A program made the translations under genes and the position numbers. Shown piece after piece: positions 54,846 to 63,790 of a DNA stretch of 64,000 nucleotides (position 1 is its first letter; every line of letters starts with the position of its first letter). Source of the stretch: an uncultured Lacticaseibacillus sp. (GTDB taxonomy: Bacteria > Bacillota > Bacilli > Lactobacillales > Lactobacillaceae); contig CAKRNG010000007.1 in NCBI GenBank assembly GCA_934370925.1, positions 22,793 to 86,792 on the forward strand, given 5' to 3'. The notes under the pieces are model-generated. The model was not told the DNA's origin. It searched no databases and was given only the letters and a program-made list of their open reading frames with translations.

Positions 54846-54900
54846 AAAAGGCGTTTCACCCAGAGTTCATTGAATTCTGGGTGGGACGTCTTTTGTGTTT
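54846..54900 (+). terminator. intrinsic terminator after rpmE2
   Basis: AAAAG-CGT-TCACCCAGA pairs with TTCTGGGTG-GACG-CTTTT, then TGTGTTTTC. Confidence 0.85.
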
Positions 54901-54972
54901 TCGGCAAAAGTCGGTCTCAAGACGGTGGGTGGCACGTGTGGACGTGATAAAATGAAAGCGGAGGTGTGACAA

Positions 54973-55632
54973 ATGCGAAAAACACGGCAAGTTCTTTATT
55001 GGGTGAACATCGTTGGGGCAATTGCCTACATTATCTACTGCGGGACACGTTTGTTGGGTGGGATTGAGACTTATCCCAAGCAACTGCAACTAATCCTGCA
55101 GGTTGTGTCGGGAATCCTCATTGCATCTTTACCAGCATTGATTGAGCACTTTTCAAAACGACGGTTGCCAGATGTGCTGGTGGCGCTCTATCAGGTTTTT
55201 ATTTTGATGGCGATATTGCTTGGAACGGGGATGCAGGCGTACTCAGTGCCGTTCTGGGACAAGGTCGAGCATATTTTCTCCGCGGGGATTCTTGCGGGGA
55301 CTGGGTACATGATTTTTGCGGGATTGACGCCGGATGATCGAATTGATTCTGTATCGCCCGTATTGATTGCAATTTTTGCGGCAGTTTTTGGCATCAGCAT
55401 CGGTGTTTTCTGGGAATTCTATGAGTTTACCGGAGATTCGTTATTGGGGATGAATATGCAACGATTCATGGCGCACGGACAGCCACTTGTTGGACAGGCG
55501 GCCCTGTACGATACCATGGGTGACCTCTTGATGGACGTGCTCGGAAGCGTTGCGTTAGGCATATACGGCTATTTTGCGCTTCGTCGAAATCGGCGGTGGC
55601 TCGATACGTTTAAGCTTCGCCCACGACAATAA
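54973..55632 (+). CDS. YjdF-like (DUF2238) membrane protein
   Basis: 219 residues from ATG 54973. Five or six membrane helices. FWDKVEHIFSAGILAGTGYMIF, GVFWEFYEFTGDSLLG and the late ALYDTMGDLLMDVLGSVALG are the conserved acidic/aromatic blocks of DUF2238 proteins such as YjdF/YjdJ-like inner-membrane proteins. Function unknown. Probably transcribed alone. Confidence 0.8.
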   Translation: MRKTRQVLYWVNIVGAIAYIIYCGTRLLGGIETYPKQLQLILQVVSGILIASLPALIEHFSKRRLPDVLVALYQVFILMAILLGTGMQAYSVPFWDKVEHIFSAGILAGTGYMIFAGLTPDDRIDSVSPVLIAIFAAVFGISIGVFWEFYEFTGDSLLGMNMQRFMAHGQPLVGQAALYDTMGDLLMDVLGSVALGIYGYFALRRNRRWLDTFKLRPRQ

Positions 55633-55739
55633 TTCGTGAATAAGATTAACGTGTGGCGTGAGATTTACATGTCGCATATAGCAACTGTCAAATTAGCGGT
55701 GTACAATGTCTATGACCATGTAGAAAGTGACGAATAGCC

Positions 55740-56486
55740 TTGCGTAATTCGATGATGTACGTGCGGTTTGAGCCTATCTCAACCGCCTTCGTGACGATGG
55801 GAATTGATCCCGTTGATATGTTGAATACGGCCAACGCGAACCCGCAACACATACTTGTGTTGCCACCGGTCACGGACGACCTAACCATTAACCCCCACAC
55901 CGGCTTCAATGTGATTGACGGTGGTGTGGCGGTTCGCCAATTTTTAGAGAGTGTTCCCGGACGGCAAGCAGCTTGGCTGGATTACCGCGAAACAGGGTAT
56001 GTGGACGACCTTCTGCCACAGGAGGTCGCGGAACTCTTGTATCTGGGACACCGCAAGACGCACCTTTCTTTGCCTTTCTATTATAAGCTGAAGAATGCGT
56101 ATGCACGGGTACCGATGCCAACCGGAATGGTGAATTCCTACTGGCGTCATCCCGAAATGTTTGAGGCCGTCTTTAGTGCTGCCATTAACAGACACCTACG
56201 CGAACTGCTTAACCAGCAAGCGTTCTGGTTGCGGATGCGGCGGCACGAAAAGCTTCCGCAGCTCCCGTCTTCAGTTCAGAAAGACTGGCAGGATTTGTTG
56301 CCTGATGGAATTGCGTTTGATTGGAATCACGCAAAGGTGACCAGTCAAACCGTGATTATTCCACTTTTACAGGTTTCAGAACGGCGGTTATTTGTGGATA
56401 GCAACCCCGATGAATTGCCAAGTGTTGCCGTGGGACAGCTGGTTCTCAACCGGGCAACGGGTGTGTGGCATTCAATGTTGGCGTAA
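55740..56486 (+). CDS. conserved hypothetical protein
   Basis: 248 residues from TTG 55740; the ribosome site is weak (AAAGTGA), and ATG 55752 or 55755 are alternatives. No signal peptide or membrane helix. Predicted mixed alpha/beta; features are WLDYRETGYVDDLLPQEVAELLYLGHRKTHLSLPFYYKL and a basic segment LRMRRHEKLPQLP. I do not recognise a family. It precedes murF by about 90 bp on the same strand and could share its message. Confidence 0.65.
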   Translation: MRNSMMYVRFEPISTAFVTMGIDPVDMLNTANANPQHILVLPPVTDDLTINPHTGFNVIDGGVAVRQFLESVPGRQAAWLDYRETGYVDDLLPQEVAELLYLGHRKTHLSLPFYYKLKNAYARVPMPTGMVNSYWRHPEMFEAVFSAAINRHLRELLNQQAFWLRMRRHEKLPQLPSSVQKDWQDLLPDGIAFDWNHAKVTSQTVIIPLLQVSERRLFVDSNPDELPSVAVGQLVLNRATGVWHSMLA

Positions 56487-56573
56487 AGAATGAATAAATA
56501 AATTGGGTGGTCGAGGGTGTACCGTACGTGTTTTTGGGACATCCTCGCCACCTTTGAATTGGAGAAGTTAATC

Positions 56574-57959
56574 ATGAAGATGACCCTACAGGAAATTGCG
56601 GGGGTTTTGGATACGACCGTTGCGAAGAACGCAGAACAAGTTGCCGTTACGGGAATTTGTTTTGATGCCCGCGAAATTAAACCGGGTGACCTCTTTGTGC
56701 CGCTTCAGGGGGCGCGTGACGGACACGAGTTTATTCAACAAGCAGCGGCAGGTGGCGCAGCAGCCAGTTTCTGTGCGGCAGACCACGGTGATATTCAGGT
56801 GAGTTTGCCCCTGCTCGTTGTCAATGATCCACTGACGGCGTTGCAGGATTTGGCGCGTTATTACCTGCTGATTAAGGTCAATCCTAAAGTGGTCGCCATT
56901 ACGGGAAGCAACGGGAAGACGACGACCAAGGACATGACGGCAGCCGTTCTGTCGACCCAGTACCACGTGGTGAAGACGAAGGATAACTTCAATAATGCCA
57001 TTGGGGTGCCCATGACGATTTTGAGCATGGAGGCCAATACCGAAGTGCTGGTGGTTGAAATGGGAATGGACCACCCGGGCGAACTCGACTTCTTAAGCAA
57101 AATGGCGGAACCCGATGTGGCCGTGATTACCATGATTGGGGAAGCGCACATTGAGTTCTTCAAGACGCGTGACCGCATTGCGGATGCCAAGCTTGAAATT
57201 ACGCATGGTCTTAAAGAAGATGGCTTGTTTATCTTCAATGGGGATGAACCATTGTTGCGTGAACGCGCCGAGGACGTGGACCAGGATCAGAAGACGTTCG
57301 GCTTGAACCCAGTGAACGACTTGTACGCCAAGAACATTGTGGCGCACCAGACACATACGGAATTCGACCTTTCTCGCTGGCCTGATTTACACTTTAATAT
57401 TCCGATTATGGGGGAATATAACGTGTTGAACGCGCTCTCCGCCATTCTTGTCGGCCGACGTTTCCACGTGAAACCAGAAGCGATGCAGCGGGCGCTCGCG
57501 ACCTTCAAGGTGACGAGCAACCGGACGGAGTGGCTGGTTGGGGATGATGGTGAGTCTATCTTAAGCGATGTTTACAACGCGAACCCTACAGCGATGGCGG
57601 CAGTCCTCACGAATTTCGCGCACTTCCCAACTCAGGGTCGTCGCATTGCGGTTCTTGGGGACATGCTGGAATTAGGTGAAGCAAGTGCAGAACTCCACGC
57701 GGGCCTGGCGCGAAGCCTGAATCCAGACACGATTGGGGAAGTCTACCTGTACGGAAGTGAAATGACGGCGCTACGTGATGTTTTGGCTGATAAGTATCCA
57801 GCAGGAAGCGTGCATTACTTTGCGGAAGGCGACCAGGACCGCATGATTAACGTCTTACTGGCAGAAGTTCGTTCGGTTGACTTGGTGATGTTGAAAGCCA
57901 GTCACGGCATGCACCTCGAAAATGTGTTGACGGCGCTGCAAGAGGGCGAACGGGAATAG
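56574..57959 (+). CDS. murF: UDP-N-acetylmuramoyl-tripeptide:D-alanyl-D-alanine ligase
   Basis: 461 residues from ATG 56574 (TTGGAGAAG upstream); the frame opens earlier without a ribosome site. N-terminal uridine-binding domain (FDAREIKPGDLFVPLQGARDGHEF), ATP-binding ITGSNGKTTTKDM near residue 110, VVEMGMDHPGELDFL, NPTAMAAVL and ISDVYNANP-like region, then the C-terminal ligase domain. Adds D-Ala-D-Ala to the peptidoglycan precursor. cshA lies downstream, a pairing usual in lactobacilli. Confidence 0.97.
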   Translation: MKMTLQEIAGVLDTTVAKNAEQVAVTGICFDAREIKPGDLFVPLQGARDGHEFIQQAAAGGAAASFCAADHGDIQVSLPLLVVNDPLTALQDLARYYLLIKVNPKVVAITGSNGKTTTKDMTAAVLSTQYHVVKTKDNFNNAIGVPMTILSMEANTEVLVVEMGMDHPGELDFLSKMAEPDVAVITMIGEAHIEFFKTRDRIADAKLEITHGLKEDGLFIFNGDEPLLRERAEDVDQDQKTFGLNPVNDLYAKNIVAHQTHTEFDLSRWPDLHFNIPIMGEYNVLNALSAILVGRRFHVKPEAMQRALATFKVTSNRTEWLVGDDGESILSDVYNANPTAMAAVLTNFAHFPTQGRRIAVLGDMLELGEASAELHAGLARSLNPDTIGEVYLYGSEMTALRDVLADKYPAGSVHYFAEGDQDRMINVLLAEVRSVDLVMLKASHGMHLENVLTALQEGERE

Positions 57960-57962
57960 AAA

Positions 57963-58137
57963 TGTAGCTCGACTAGAAACAGAGCGGAGTGCCCTGGTCA
58001 GAAGCTGAGCATTAACATAGAAGCGATGGAGGTGGTGGGTTTCTACCGCAATCGATTCTGGGTTAAGCGCAGGCTTCTAGGGCACGCAGCTCGACTAGGA
58101 TGTACGTTCGTGTGCTTCGAACTTATGGCGCACCCAC
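57963..58137 (+). repeat. B-type long hairpin with tail (forward)
   Basis: AGCTCGACTAGAAACAGAGCGGAGTGCCC then a hairpin with stems AGAAGC/GCTTCT, GCATTAAC/GGTTAAGC, AGAAGCGAT/ATCGATTCT and GGAGGTGG/TACC, then the ATGTACGTTCGTG...GGCGCACCCAC tail. The A hairpin is missing. Confidence 0.8.
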
Positions 58138-58211
58138 ACGGCAATGTTGCGTCGAACTTTCCGCCGCAACATCTATCCAGAACTAACTGTAATTTCAGAA
58201 AATCAACTTTT

Positions 58212-58420
58212 TTGCATTCCCGCGGTTTAAATGCTATACTAGTGGGAATGCTTTTTTTAATGAGCATCGAGTGAGCACTTTTCAAAACAGCATTTTCAGA
58301 TTAATTACCATCCTGTTTTGTGAGGTGCCAACGTTGTCGAGGAAGTCCCTAATTGCAGGGGCTCGCAGAAACACGTGGCCGTTATTGCGATAGATACGGT
58401 TACACACAGGAGGAATTTTT
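58212..58420 (+). promoter_or_regulatory. promoter and long leader of cshA
   Basis: TTGCAT (58212-58217), 17-bp spacer, TATACT (58235-58240). The leader is about 170 nt and includes AAAACAG/CTGTTTT arms (about 58274-58320). Long leaders are common for cold-induced DEAD-box helicase genes. No known element was recognised. Confidence 0.6.
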
Positions 58421-59953
58421 TTGAAATTTGCTGAACTTGGTCTCGTCCAGGAGTTGCTGAACGCCGTTGAACGTTCCGGCTTTGAAGAAGCAACACCTAT
58501 CCAGGCACAGACCATTCCGCTCGTACTTAGTGGACAGGATGTTATCGGTCAGGCACAAACTGGTACCGGTAAGACGGCTGCTTTCGGTTTACCATTGTTG
58601 CAGACCGTTGATACTAACGATAAGTCCATCCAGGCACTTGTTATTTCCCCAACACGTGAACTTGCCATCCAGACGCAGGAAGAACTCTACCGTCTTGGCC
58701 GTGACAAGCACGTGAAGGTTCAGGCCGTTTATGGTGGTGCGGATATCCGTCGCCAGATTCGCGGTCTGTCCGATCACCCACAAATTCTTGTTGGGACACC
58801 AGGTCGTCTGCTTGACCACATTAACCGCCACACGGTTAAGTTGGGTCAGCTTAAGACCTTGGTTCTTGATGAAGCTGACGAAATGCTCGACATGGGCTTC
58901 GTTGAAGATATTGAAAGCATCGCGGAAACAGCACCAGTTGACCGTCAGACGCTCTTGTTCTCCGCAACGATGCCTGGGCCAATCATGAACATCACCAAGA
59001 AGTTCATGCGCGAACCCGTTACCGTTAAGATTAAGAGCAAGGAATTGACGGCTGATACCGTTGAACAGTTCTACGTTCGTGCCAAGGACTACGAAAAGTT
59101 TGACATCATGACCCGGATCTTCGACGTTCAGAACCCTGAACTTGCCCTGATCTTTGGTCGGACGAAGCGTCGCGTTGATGAACTCACCAAGGGTCTTCAG
59201 GCACGTGGTTACAAGGCTGAAGGGATTCACGGGGATCTCACACAGCAGAAGCGGATGCAGGTATTGCGTCAGTTCAAGGGTGGTTCATTGGACTTCCTTG
59301 TGGCAACGGACGTCGCTGCACGTGGTCTTGACATCTCTGGTGTGACCCACGTTTACAACTACGATATTCCACAGGATCCAGACAGCTACGTTCACCGTAT
59401 CGGCCGGACGGGTCGTGCCGGTAAGTCCGGGATGTCTGTTACGTTCGTTGCGCCTAACGAAATTGATTACTTGCACACCATTGAGGACCTGACGAAGAAG
59501 CGGATGCTTCCCCTCAAGCCACCAACGGCCGCTGAAGCATTCAAGGGACAGATGGCAACGGCGATGGCAACGGTTAAGGAACAGTTGGCTGCAGACGATC
59601 TCGATCGTTTTGCCGACGAAGCCCAAGACTTGCTTGAAACCTACACGCCAGAACAGCTGGTTATGGCTTACTTGAAGGCTGTGGCACCTGATGATGCTTC
59701 CAGTGTTCCCGTTAAGATTACACCAGAACGCCCATTGCCAAGCCATCGTCGTGGTGGTGGTTACCGTGGTGGCAACCGCAATGGCGGCAGTCGTGGTGGT
59801 TACCGTGGCGGTCATGGCAACAGTAACAACGGTGACGGCAAGCGCCGTTACGATGATCGTCGTGGTGGCAACCGTCGTAGCAACGGTGAAGGTCGCGATG
59901 GTTACCGTGGCGGTAGCAAGCGCGAATTCAACAACAAGCGTAAGCACGATTAA
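58421..59953 (+). CDS. cshA: DEAD-box ATP-dependent RNA helicase
   Basis: 510 residues from TTG 58421 with AGGAGG upstream. Helicase motifs in order: Q motif (ATPIQAQTIP), I (AQTGTGKT, residues 46-53), PTRELA, II DEAD (about 149-152), III SAT, ARGLDISGVTHV, and VI HRIGRTGRAG. The C-terminal tail (about 430-510) is rich in RGG/RGGYRGG repeats, an RNA-binding extension. CshA acts in the RNA degradosome and ribosome assembly, chiefly in the cold. Confidence 0.97.
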   Translation: MKFAELGLVQELLNAVERSGFEEATPIQAQTIPLVLSGQDVIGQAQTGTGKTAAFGLPLLQTVDTNDKSIQALVISPTRELAIQTQEELYRLGRDKHVKVQAVYGGADIRRQIRGLSDHPQILVGTPGRLLDHINRHTVKLGQLKTLVLDEADEMLDMGFVEDIESIAETAPVDRQTLLFSATMPGPIMNITKKFMREPVTVKIKSKELTADTVEQFYVRAKDYEKFDIMTRIFDVQNPELALIFGRTKRRVDELTKGLQARGYKAEGIHGDLTQQKRMQVLRQFKGGSLDFLVATDVAARGLDISGVTHVYNYDIPQDPDSYVHRIGRTGRAGKSGMSVTFVAPNEIDYLHTIEDLTKKRMLPLKPPTAAEAFKGQMATAMATVKEQLAADDLDRFADEAQDLLETYTPEQLVMAYLKAVAPDDASSVPVKITPERPLPSHRRGGGYRGGNRNGGSRGGYRGGHGNSNNGDGKRRYDDRRGGNRRSNGEGRDGYRGGSKREFNNKRKHD

Positions 59954-60286
59954 TTTAGTAGAATAAAATATATTATGTGTGCGCGGTCTAGTTTTGATGT
60001 TGCACGCATGAATAATGGCCTTGGTCCCGACGCTTAATAGTAGGTGTTGAGATTAAGGCTATTTCTATGTTCTAAAATTGTTCCTTGTGACTTTGATGAT
60101 TGTGTTTTAGTTATCCTTCCGTTAGATTTTATTGATGAAAATTTGCGCCGACAAGCAGATAGGTCTATGAAAATTACGAATGATTCGATAAAATAGAAAA
60201 GATAGTGTTTTTAACGGGGCCGTTTTGCGGTGAAGTCAGAAGCGGCCATCACCCACATATTTTTTTAAAAATGAGGAGGATTAATC
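59954..60286 (+). other. gene-free spacer with leader hairpin
   Basis: AT-rich. A weak GTGTGCG/TGCACGC inverted repeat (about 59977-60009) after cshA may end its transcript. A GGGGCCGTTTT/AGAAGCGGCC hairpin (about 60217-60251) lies in the leader of the next gene. No convincing promoter consensus or frame was found. Confidence 0.4.
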
Positions 60287-60634
60287 GTGGAAATTGATAA
60301 CAACCAGTTAGTTCAGCGTTACATGAAGCTGCAGGCAGCGAACCGCCCGTACTTCGTGGCCGTCAAGGAGTACATTGACCAGCAGATTGCCAAGTTGTAC
60401 GCGCACCTAGAAACTAGCTTTAACGACACCGTGACGCTCTCCATCCAGGATGCCATTGAGTACGCTGAAGAAAAGGGTCACAAGCTTGACGCCAACATGA
60501 ACGTGACGTTAGCAACGCAGAACTACATCTTCAAGTCATTGGATAACCTCGGGATTCTCATCGAAGGGAATCATTCAGCACGCGATATTGTTATCGGTAA
60601 GCTCAACTTTGAAAACCGGGCACGTTACATCTAA
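60287..60634 (+). CDS. small conserved protein of unknown function
   Basis: 115 residues from GTG 60287 with GAGGAGG upstream. Soluble, mostly helical and slightly acidic; begins MEIDNNQLVQRYMKLQAANRP, with a middle amphipathic helix and a C-terminal NLGILIEGNHSARDIVIGKL. I do not recognise a family. The strong ribosome site, own leader hairpin and strong terminator argue for a real gene. Confidence 0.75.
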   Translation: MEIDNNQLVQRYMKLQAANRPYFVAVKEYIDQQIAKLYAHLETSFNDTVTLSIQDAIEYAEEKGHKLDANMNVTLATQNYIFKSLDNLGILIEGNHSARDIVIGKLNFENRARYI

Positions 60635-60678
60635 GACGAAATAAGGCCTTGCCAGAAAAATAGGATGGCCCGAGGCGC

Positions 60679-60727
60679 AAAAAGGCGCCCCAAAAATCTG
60701 TACGCAGATTTTTGGGGCGCCTTTTTG
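60679..60727. terminator. bidirectional terminator
   Basis: AAAAAGGCGCCCCAAAAATC pairs perfectly with its complement around TGTACGCA. It serves the small gene and the convergent pepF. Confidence 0.95.
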
Positions 60728-60765
60728 TGTTGATTGTCGTCGTGGGTGTGTTGAAGTGTGTTTGA

Positions 60766-62574
60766 CTAGTCGTTAATTTCTTTGGACAATTCCTCGATTT
60801 CACGTTCAGTTTCGTCTAAGAACTGGATGGTTGCGTGAAGCGCATCGGGGCGCGTAATATCGACGCCAGCGACTTTCGCGGCATCGACCGGTGCAAGCGC
60901 GTCCCCGACTTCGAGGAATTGCCGCCATTGTTCCGCACCCGTTTCGGGATTTTTGCGTAAATTGAGGAACGCTTGCGTGGCAATGGTTAATCCCGCTGAA
61001 TAAGTGTAGGAGTACAGGCCGAGGTAGTAGTGATCCTGGCGCATCCACGTTAATTCGGCTCCGGGTTCTAGCTGCACGGCGTCACCCCAGAAGTTAGTTA
61101 AAATCTGCTTTTTGATGGCATTGAGGCGGTCGGCATCGAACAACTCGCCGTTGTCAATCAACGTGTACACCTCGCGCTGGAAGGCTGCCTCTAACAGGTG
61201 CGTGATAAAGTTGTGGAAGTACGTGTCACCGAGAAGGCGCGAGAGGGCAAAACGGCGAAGCTTCGGGTCGTTCGCGTCCTTCAGCAACTGGTCAGTGAGT
61301 AGCAGTTCGTGAAAGGTTGAAGGGGATTCAACGATATAATTCGATGGCATCCAACCTAAAGCACCTTGCCGATGTCCTGAAAGCATCATTTGACCAGCAT
61401 GTCCGAGTTCATGAACGAGTGTGTAGACACTGGGTAAGTTGTTTGCCCAGCTCATCAGAATGTAAGGGTGGGTGCCATAAGCCATTGACGTGAAGGCACC
61501 AGATTCCTTCCCGATGTTTGCGGGATAATCCGTCCAGCGTTCGTCAAAGTTCCGGGCGATGAGCGCTTGGTAGTCAGGGCCAAGCGCCGCAACGGATTTT
61601 AAGATGAGTGCCTTTGCATCCGCAATGCTGAAGCTTGGTGAATAGGTCGGGTCGATGTCGATTTGGAGGTCGGTATAACCAGTGTGATCCAATTGCCATA
61701 GTTGACGGACAAACTTAATGTAGCGCCGCATGACGGGTGCGAGTTCGGTCATGATGGTATCGATTTGACGATCAAACAGGGCGCGAGAAATCTCTTGGGG
61801 GGCGAGCAAATAGTCGATGACAGAGTCGTACCCCCGAAGTGACGCGATGGCCTTTTCCTTTGCGACTTGATTGTAGTAACCCGTTGCGATGATATTCTGA
61901 TACTTCGCGAGCGTGGCGTTGAACTGGTGGTAGGCAGCGCGGCGAATTTCCGTATCGGGATGCTTCTGATAAGTTTCTTCGTAGCTAACGAAGCTGAGCG
62001 GGAATTCTTGGCCGTGTGCGGTGAAGGTGCCGAAGTCCATATCACGAGCAATCGCCTGTTTACGCATGGATTCAGGGGCATCTAGCGCAGGAGCAAGTGT
62101 GGCCAGAACCTTTTCGGCAGCGGGTTCAAGTGCCGCGGCTTTTTGCTGGCGAATGTGGCGCAGGTAGCTGGCATATTCGGGATGCGCAGTCGCAACATGT
62201 GTGCAATCTGCATCGGTCGCCTGTGTCAGTTCGGCGTCAAAAAAGCTGAGTTCACCATTAACTGCTGCGAGCAAGGTGTCGAGCTGGCTGAGACGATTGT
62301 TGTTTGCTGAATCTGTCCCGTCAGCGGCCTGAGGGAGAAAGGCGGCGTGTGCAAGACGGTCGCTAAGGGTGATGAGGGTTGCGTAATCAGCGAGCGCGTC
62401 CGCAATAACGGCAGGATTATGTAATTGACCGCGATAGAGACGAACGAAATCGCGTGCAAGTTCGGTGAGTTCTTTACAGCCTTGCTGGTAATCAGCTGCG
62501 GAATGAAATAGGTCGGTTAAGTTCCAGGTTTGCGCTGGGTCGACGTCTTGGCGCTTAGGCATAGCTTGTGGCAT
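60766..62574 (-). CDS. pepF: oligoendopeptidase F
   Basis: 602 residues from ATG 62574 (AGGAGGAA upstream). M3-family zinc site HELGH at about 388-392 in VYTLVHELGHAGQM, with a downstream Glu in the STFHELLLTD region as third ligand. N-terminal helical part opens with a typical TWNLTDLF. Cytoplasmic enzyme cutting peptides of about 7-17 residues; in lactic acid bacteria it serves peptide use and turnover. Monocistronic. Confidence 0.96.
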   Translation of the reverse strand: MPQAMPKRQDVDPAQTWNLTDLFHSAADYQQGCKELTELARDFVRLYRGQLHNPAVIADALADYATLITLSDRLAHAAFLPQAADGTDSANNNRLSQLDTLLAAVNGELSFFDAELTQATDADCTHVATAHPEYASYLRHIRQQKAAALEPAAEKVLATLAPALDAPESMRKQAIARDMDFGTFTAHGQEFPLSFVSYEETYQKHPDTEIRRAAYHQFNATLAKYQNIIATGYYNQVAKEKAIASLRGYDSVIDYLLAPQEISRALFDRQIDTIMTELAPVMRRYIKFVRQLWQLDHTGYTDLQIDIDPTYSPSFSIADAKALILKSVAALGPDYQALIARNFDERWTDYPANIGKESGAFTSMAYGTHPYILMSWANNLPSVYTLVHELGHAGQMMLSGHRQGALGWMPSNYIVESPSTFHELLLTDQLLKDANDPKLRRFALSRLLGDTYFHNFITHLLEAAFQREVYTLIDNGELFDADRLNAIKKQILTNFWGDAVQLEPGAELTWMRQDHYYLGLYSYTYSAGLTIATQAFLNLRKNPETGAEQWRQFLEVGDALAPVDAAKVAGVDITRPDALHATIQFLDETEREIEELSKEIND

Positions 62575-62674
62575 GGAAGTTCCTCCTGTAATGTTTTGAT
62601 GAAAGTATACCGCAACTCCGTGTAATTGACTGCATGGCGGAACGAAAAAATATTGTCAAAAAGAAAACAGGCAC

Positions 62675-62726
62675 TTGACAAAAGTAAGTCTAGTGGATAT
62701 TCTTAACTGGTTAATTAACTGGTTAA
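62675..62726 (+). promoter_or_regulatory. zinc-regulated promoter with two adjacent AdcR/ZitR boxes
   Basis: TTGACA (62675-62680), 17-bp spacer, TATTCT (62698-62703). Two perfect TTAACTGGTTAA palindromes stand back to back at 62703-62714 and 62715-62726, covering the start site. This is the TTAACYRGTTAA box of the MarR-type zinc repressors AdcR/ZitR, so repression by zinc is expected. Confidence 0.85.
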
Positions 62727-62773
62727 GCTTTTTCAGAGGGGTATAAGTTGATATCATTCGGAGGAACGAAAAG

Positions 62774-63673
62774 TTGAAGAATAAGAAACGATTGTGGGGA
62801 AGTTTGGCGGGCGTTGTCGTTGTGCTCGCTGTACTTGCGGTTGTCGTGGGACAGCTGACGCAACAGAAGCAGAACAACGCGACACGGAAACCGGTTGTGG
62901 CGGTGAGCTTAGACTTTTACGGCGAAATGGCGCGTACCGTTGGGGGCAAGCACGCGGTGGTGCAGACCGCGATTAGCAGCACGAAGATTGACCCGCACGA
63001 TTATGAACCAACGCCGAGCGTGGCGAAGAAGTATGCGGGGGCGGCAATCATTGTCAGCAACGGTGCGGGCTATGATACATGGAGCACCCAATTTGCCAAG
63101 CAAAACAAAAAGGCAACAGCGGTAACGGTTGCGAACCTTGTGGGCTATAAGCCGGGCGAGAACGAACACTTGTGGTTTAAGCCGGGCGCGGCCACAAAAC
63201 TGGTGCAGGCAATGGCACGAACGTTAAGTCAGCAGAATCCTAAAGACAAGCAGTATTACCACGAACGGGCGAACCGTTACTTGGCAAAACTAGCAACGCT
63301 CACGCAGGCACAACAGGATGCAAAGGCAAAACTTAAAAACGTGCGGTACCTGGCAACGGAACCCGTTTACGATAATACGTTGCAGCAACTCGGCGCCTCA
63401 GAAGCGTTGCCAGATTTTGCAGAAGCGGTTGAAGAGGAAAACGACCCAACCACGGGCGACATCCAGCAATGGCACACGTTAATTCAGAAACACCAAGTGG
63501 CCTTTGTCATCAACAACCCGCAGAACAGCAGTCGGGTGGTCAAACAGGCGGTCGCGTACGCAAAGAAGCACAACATTCCCGTCATCAACGTTACGGAAAC
63601 CAAGCCAGCGGGAGAGACCTATATTCAGTGGCAAAAACAAACGTTGGCGAAAGTGTTGGCAAGTCTGAAGTAA
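62774..63673 (+). CDS. ZnuA/TroA-like metal-binding protein, membrane-anchored, probably zinc
   Basis: 299 residues from TTG 62774 (GGAGGAACG upstream). The cluster A-I fold is seen from YEPTP, with ligand candidates H in DPHDYEPTPS and H in ENEHLWFKPG, and EPVYDNTLQQLG and EENDPTTGDIQQW as later conserved blocks. The N-terminus is basic plus one helix (about 7-26) with no lipobox Cys, so it seems helix-anchored, not a lipoprotein. It is preceded by zinc boxes. No ABC permease or ATPase gene follows; a hairpin and repeats do, so it must work with a transporter encoded elsewhere. Confidence 0.88.
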   Translation: MKNKKRLWGSLAGVVVVLAVLAVVVGQLTQQKQNNATRKPVVAVSLDFYGEMARTVGGKHAVVQTAISSTKIDPHDYEPTPSVAKKYAGAAIIVSNGAGYDTWSTQFAKQNKKATAVTVANLVGYKPGENEHLWFKPGAATKLVQAMARTLSQQNPKDKQYYHERANRYLAKLATLTQAQQDAKAKLKNVRYLATEPVYDNTLQQLGASEALPDFAEAVEEENDPTTGDIQQWHTLIQKHQVAFVINNPQNSSRVVKQAVAYAKKHNIPVINVTETKPAGETYIQWQKQTLAKVLASLK

Positions 63674-63693
63674 GCAGATCAAAGGAAACGCAA

Positions 63694-63722
63694 GCGCCTG
63701 TCCAAAGAACGGACAGGCGCGG
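63694..63722 (+). terminator. hairpin after the metal-binding protein gene
   Basis: GCGCCTGTCC and GGACAGGCGC pair perfectly around AAAGAAC. There is no T-run, so termination may need help. Confidence 0.6.
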
Positions 63723-63790
63723 GTGGACGATCAATTGAATGTGAACAAGTAAACGGTAAATATAATCAACAGCATCGTGATGACCGGGGG

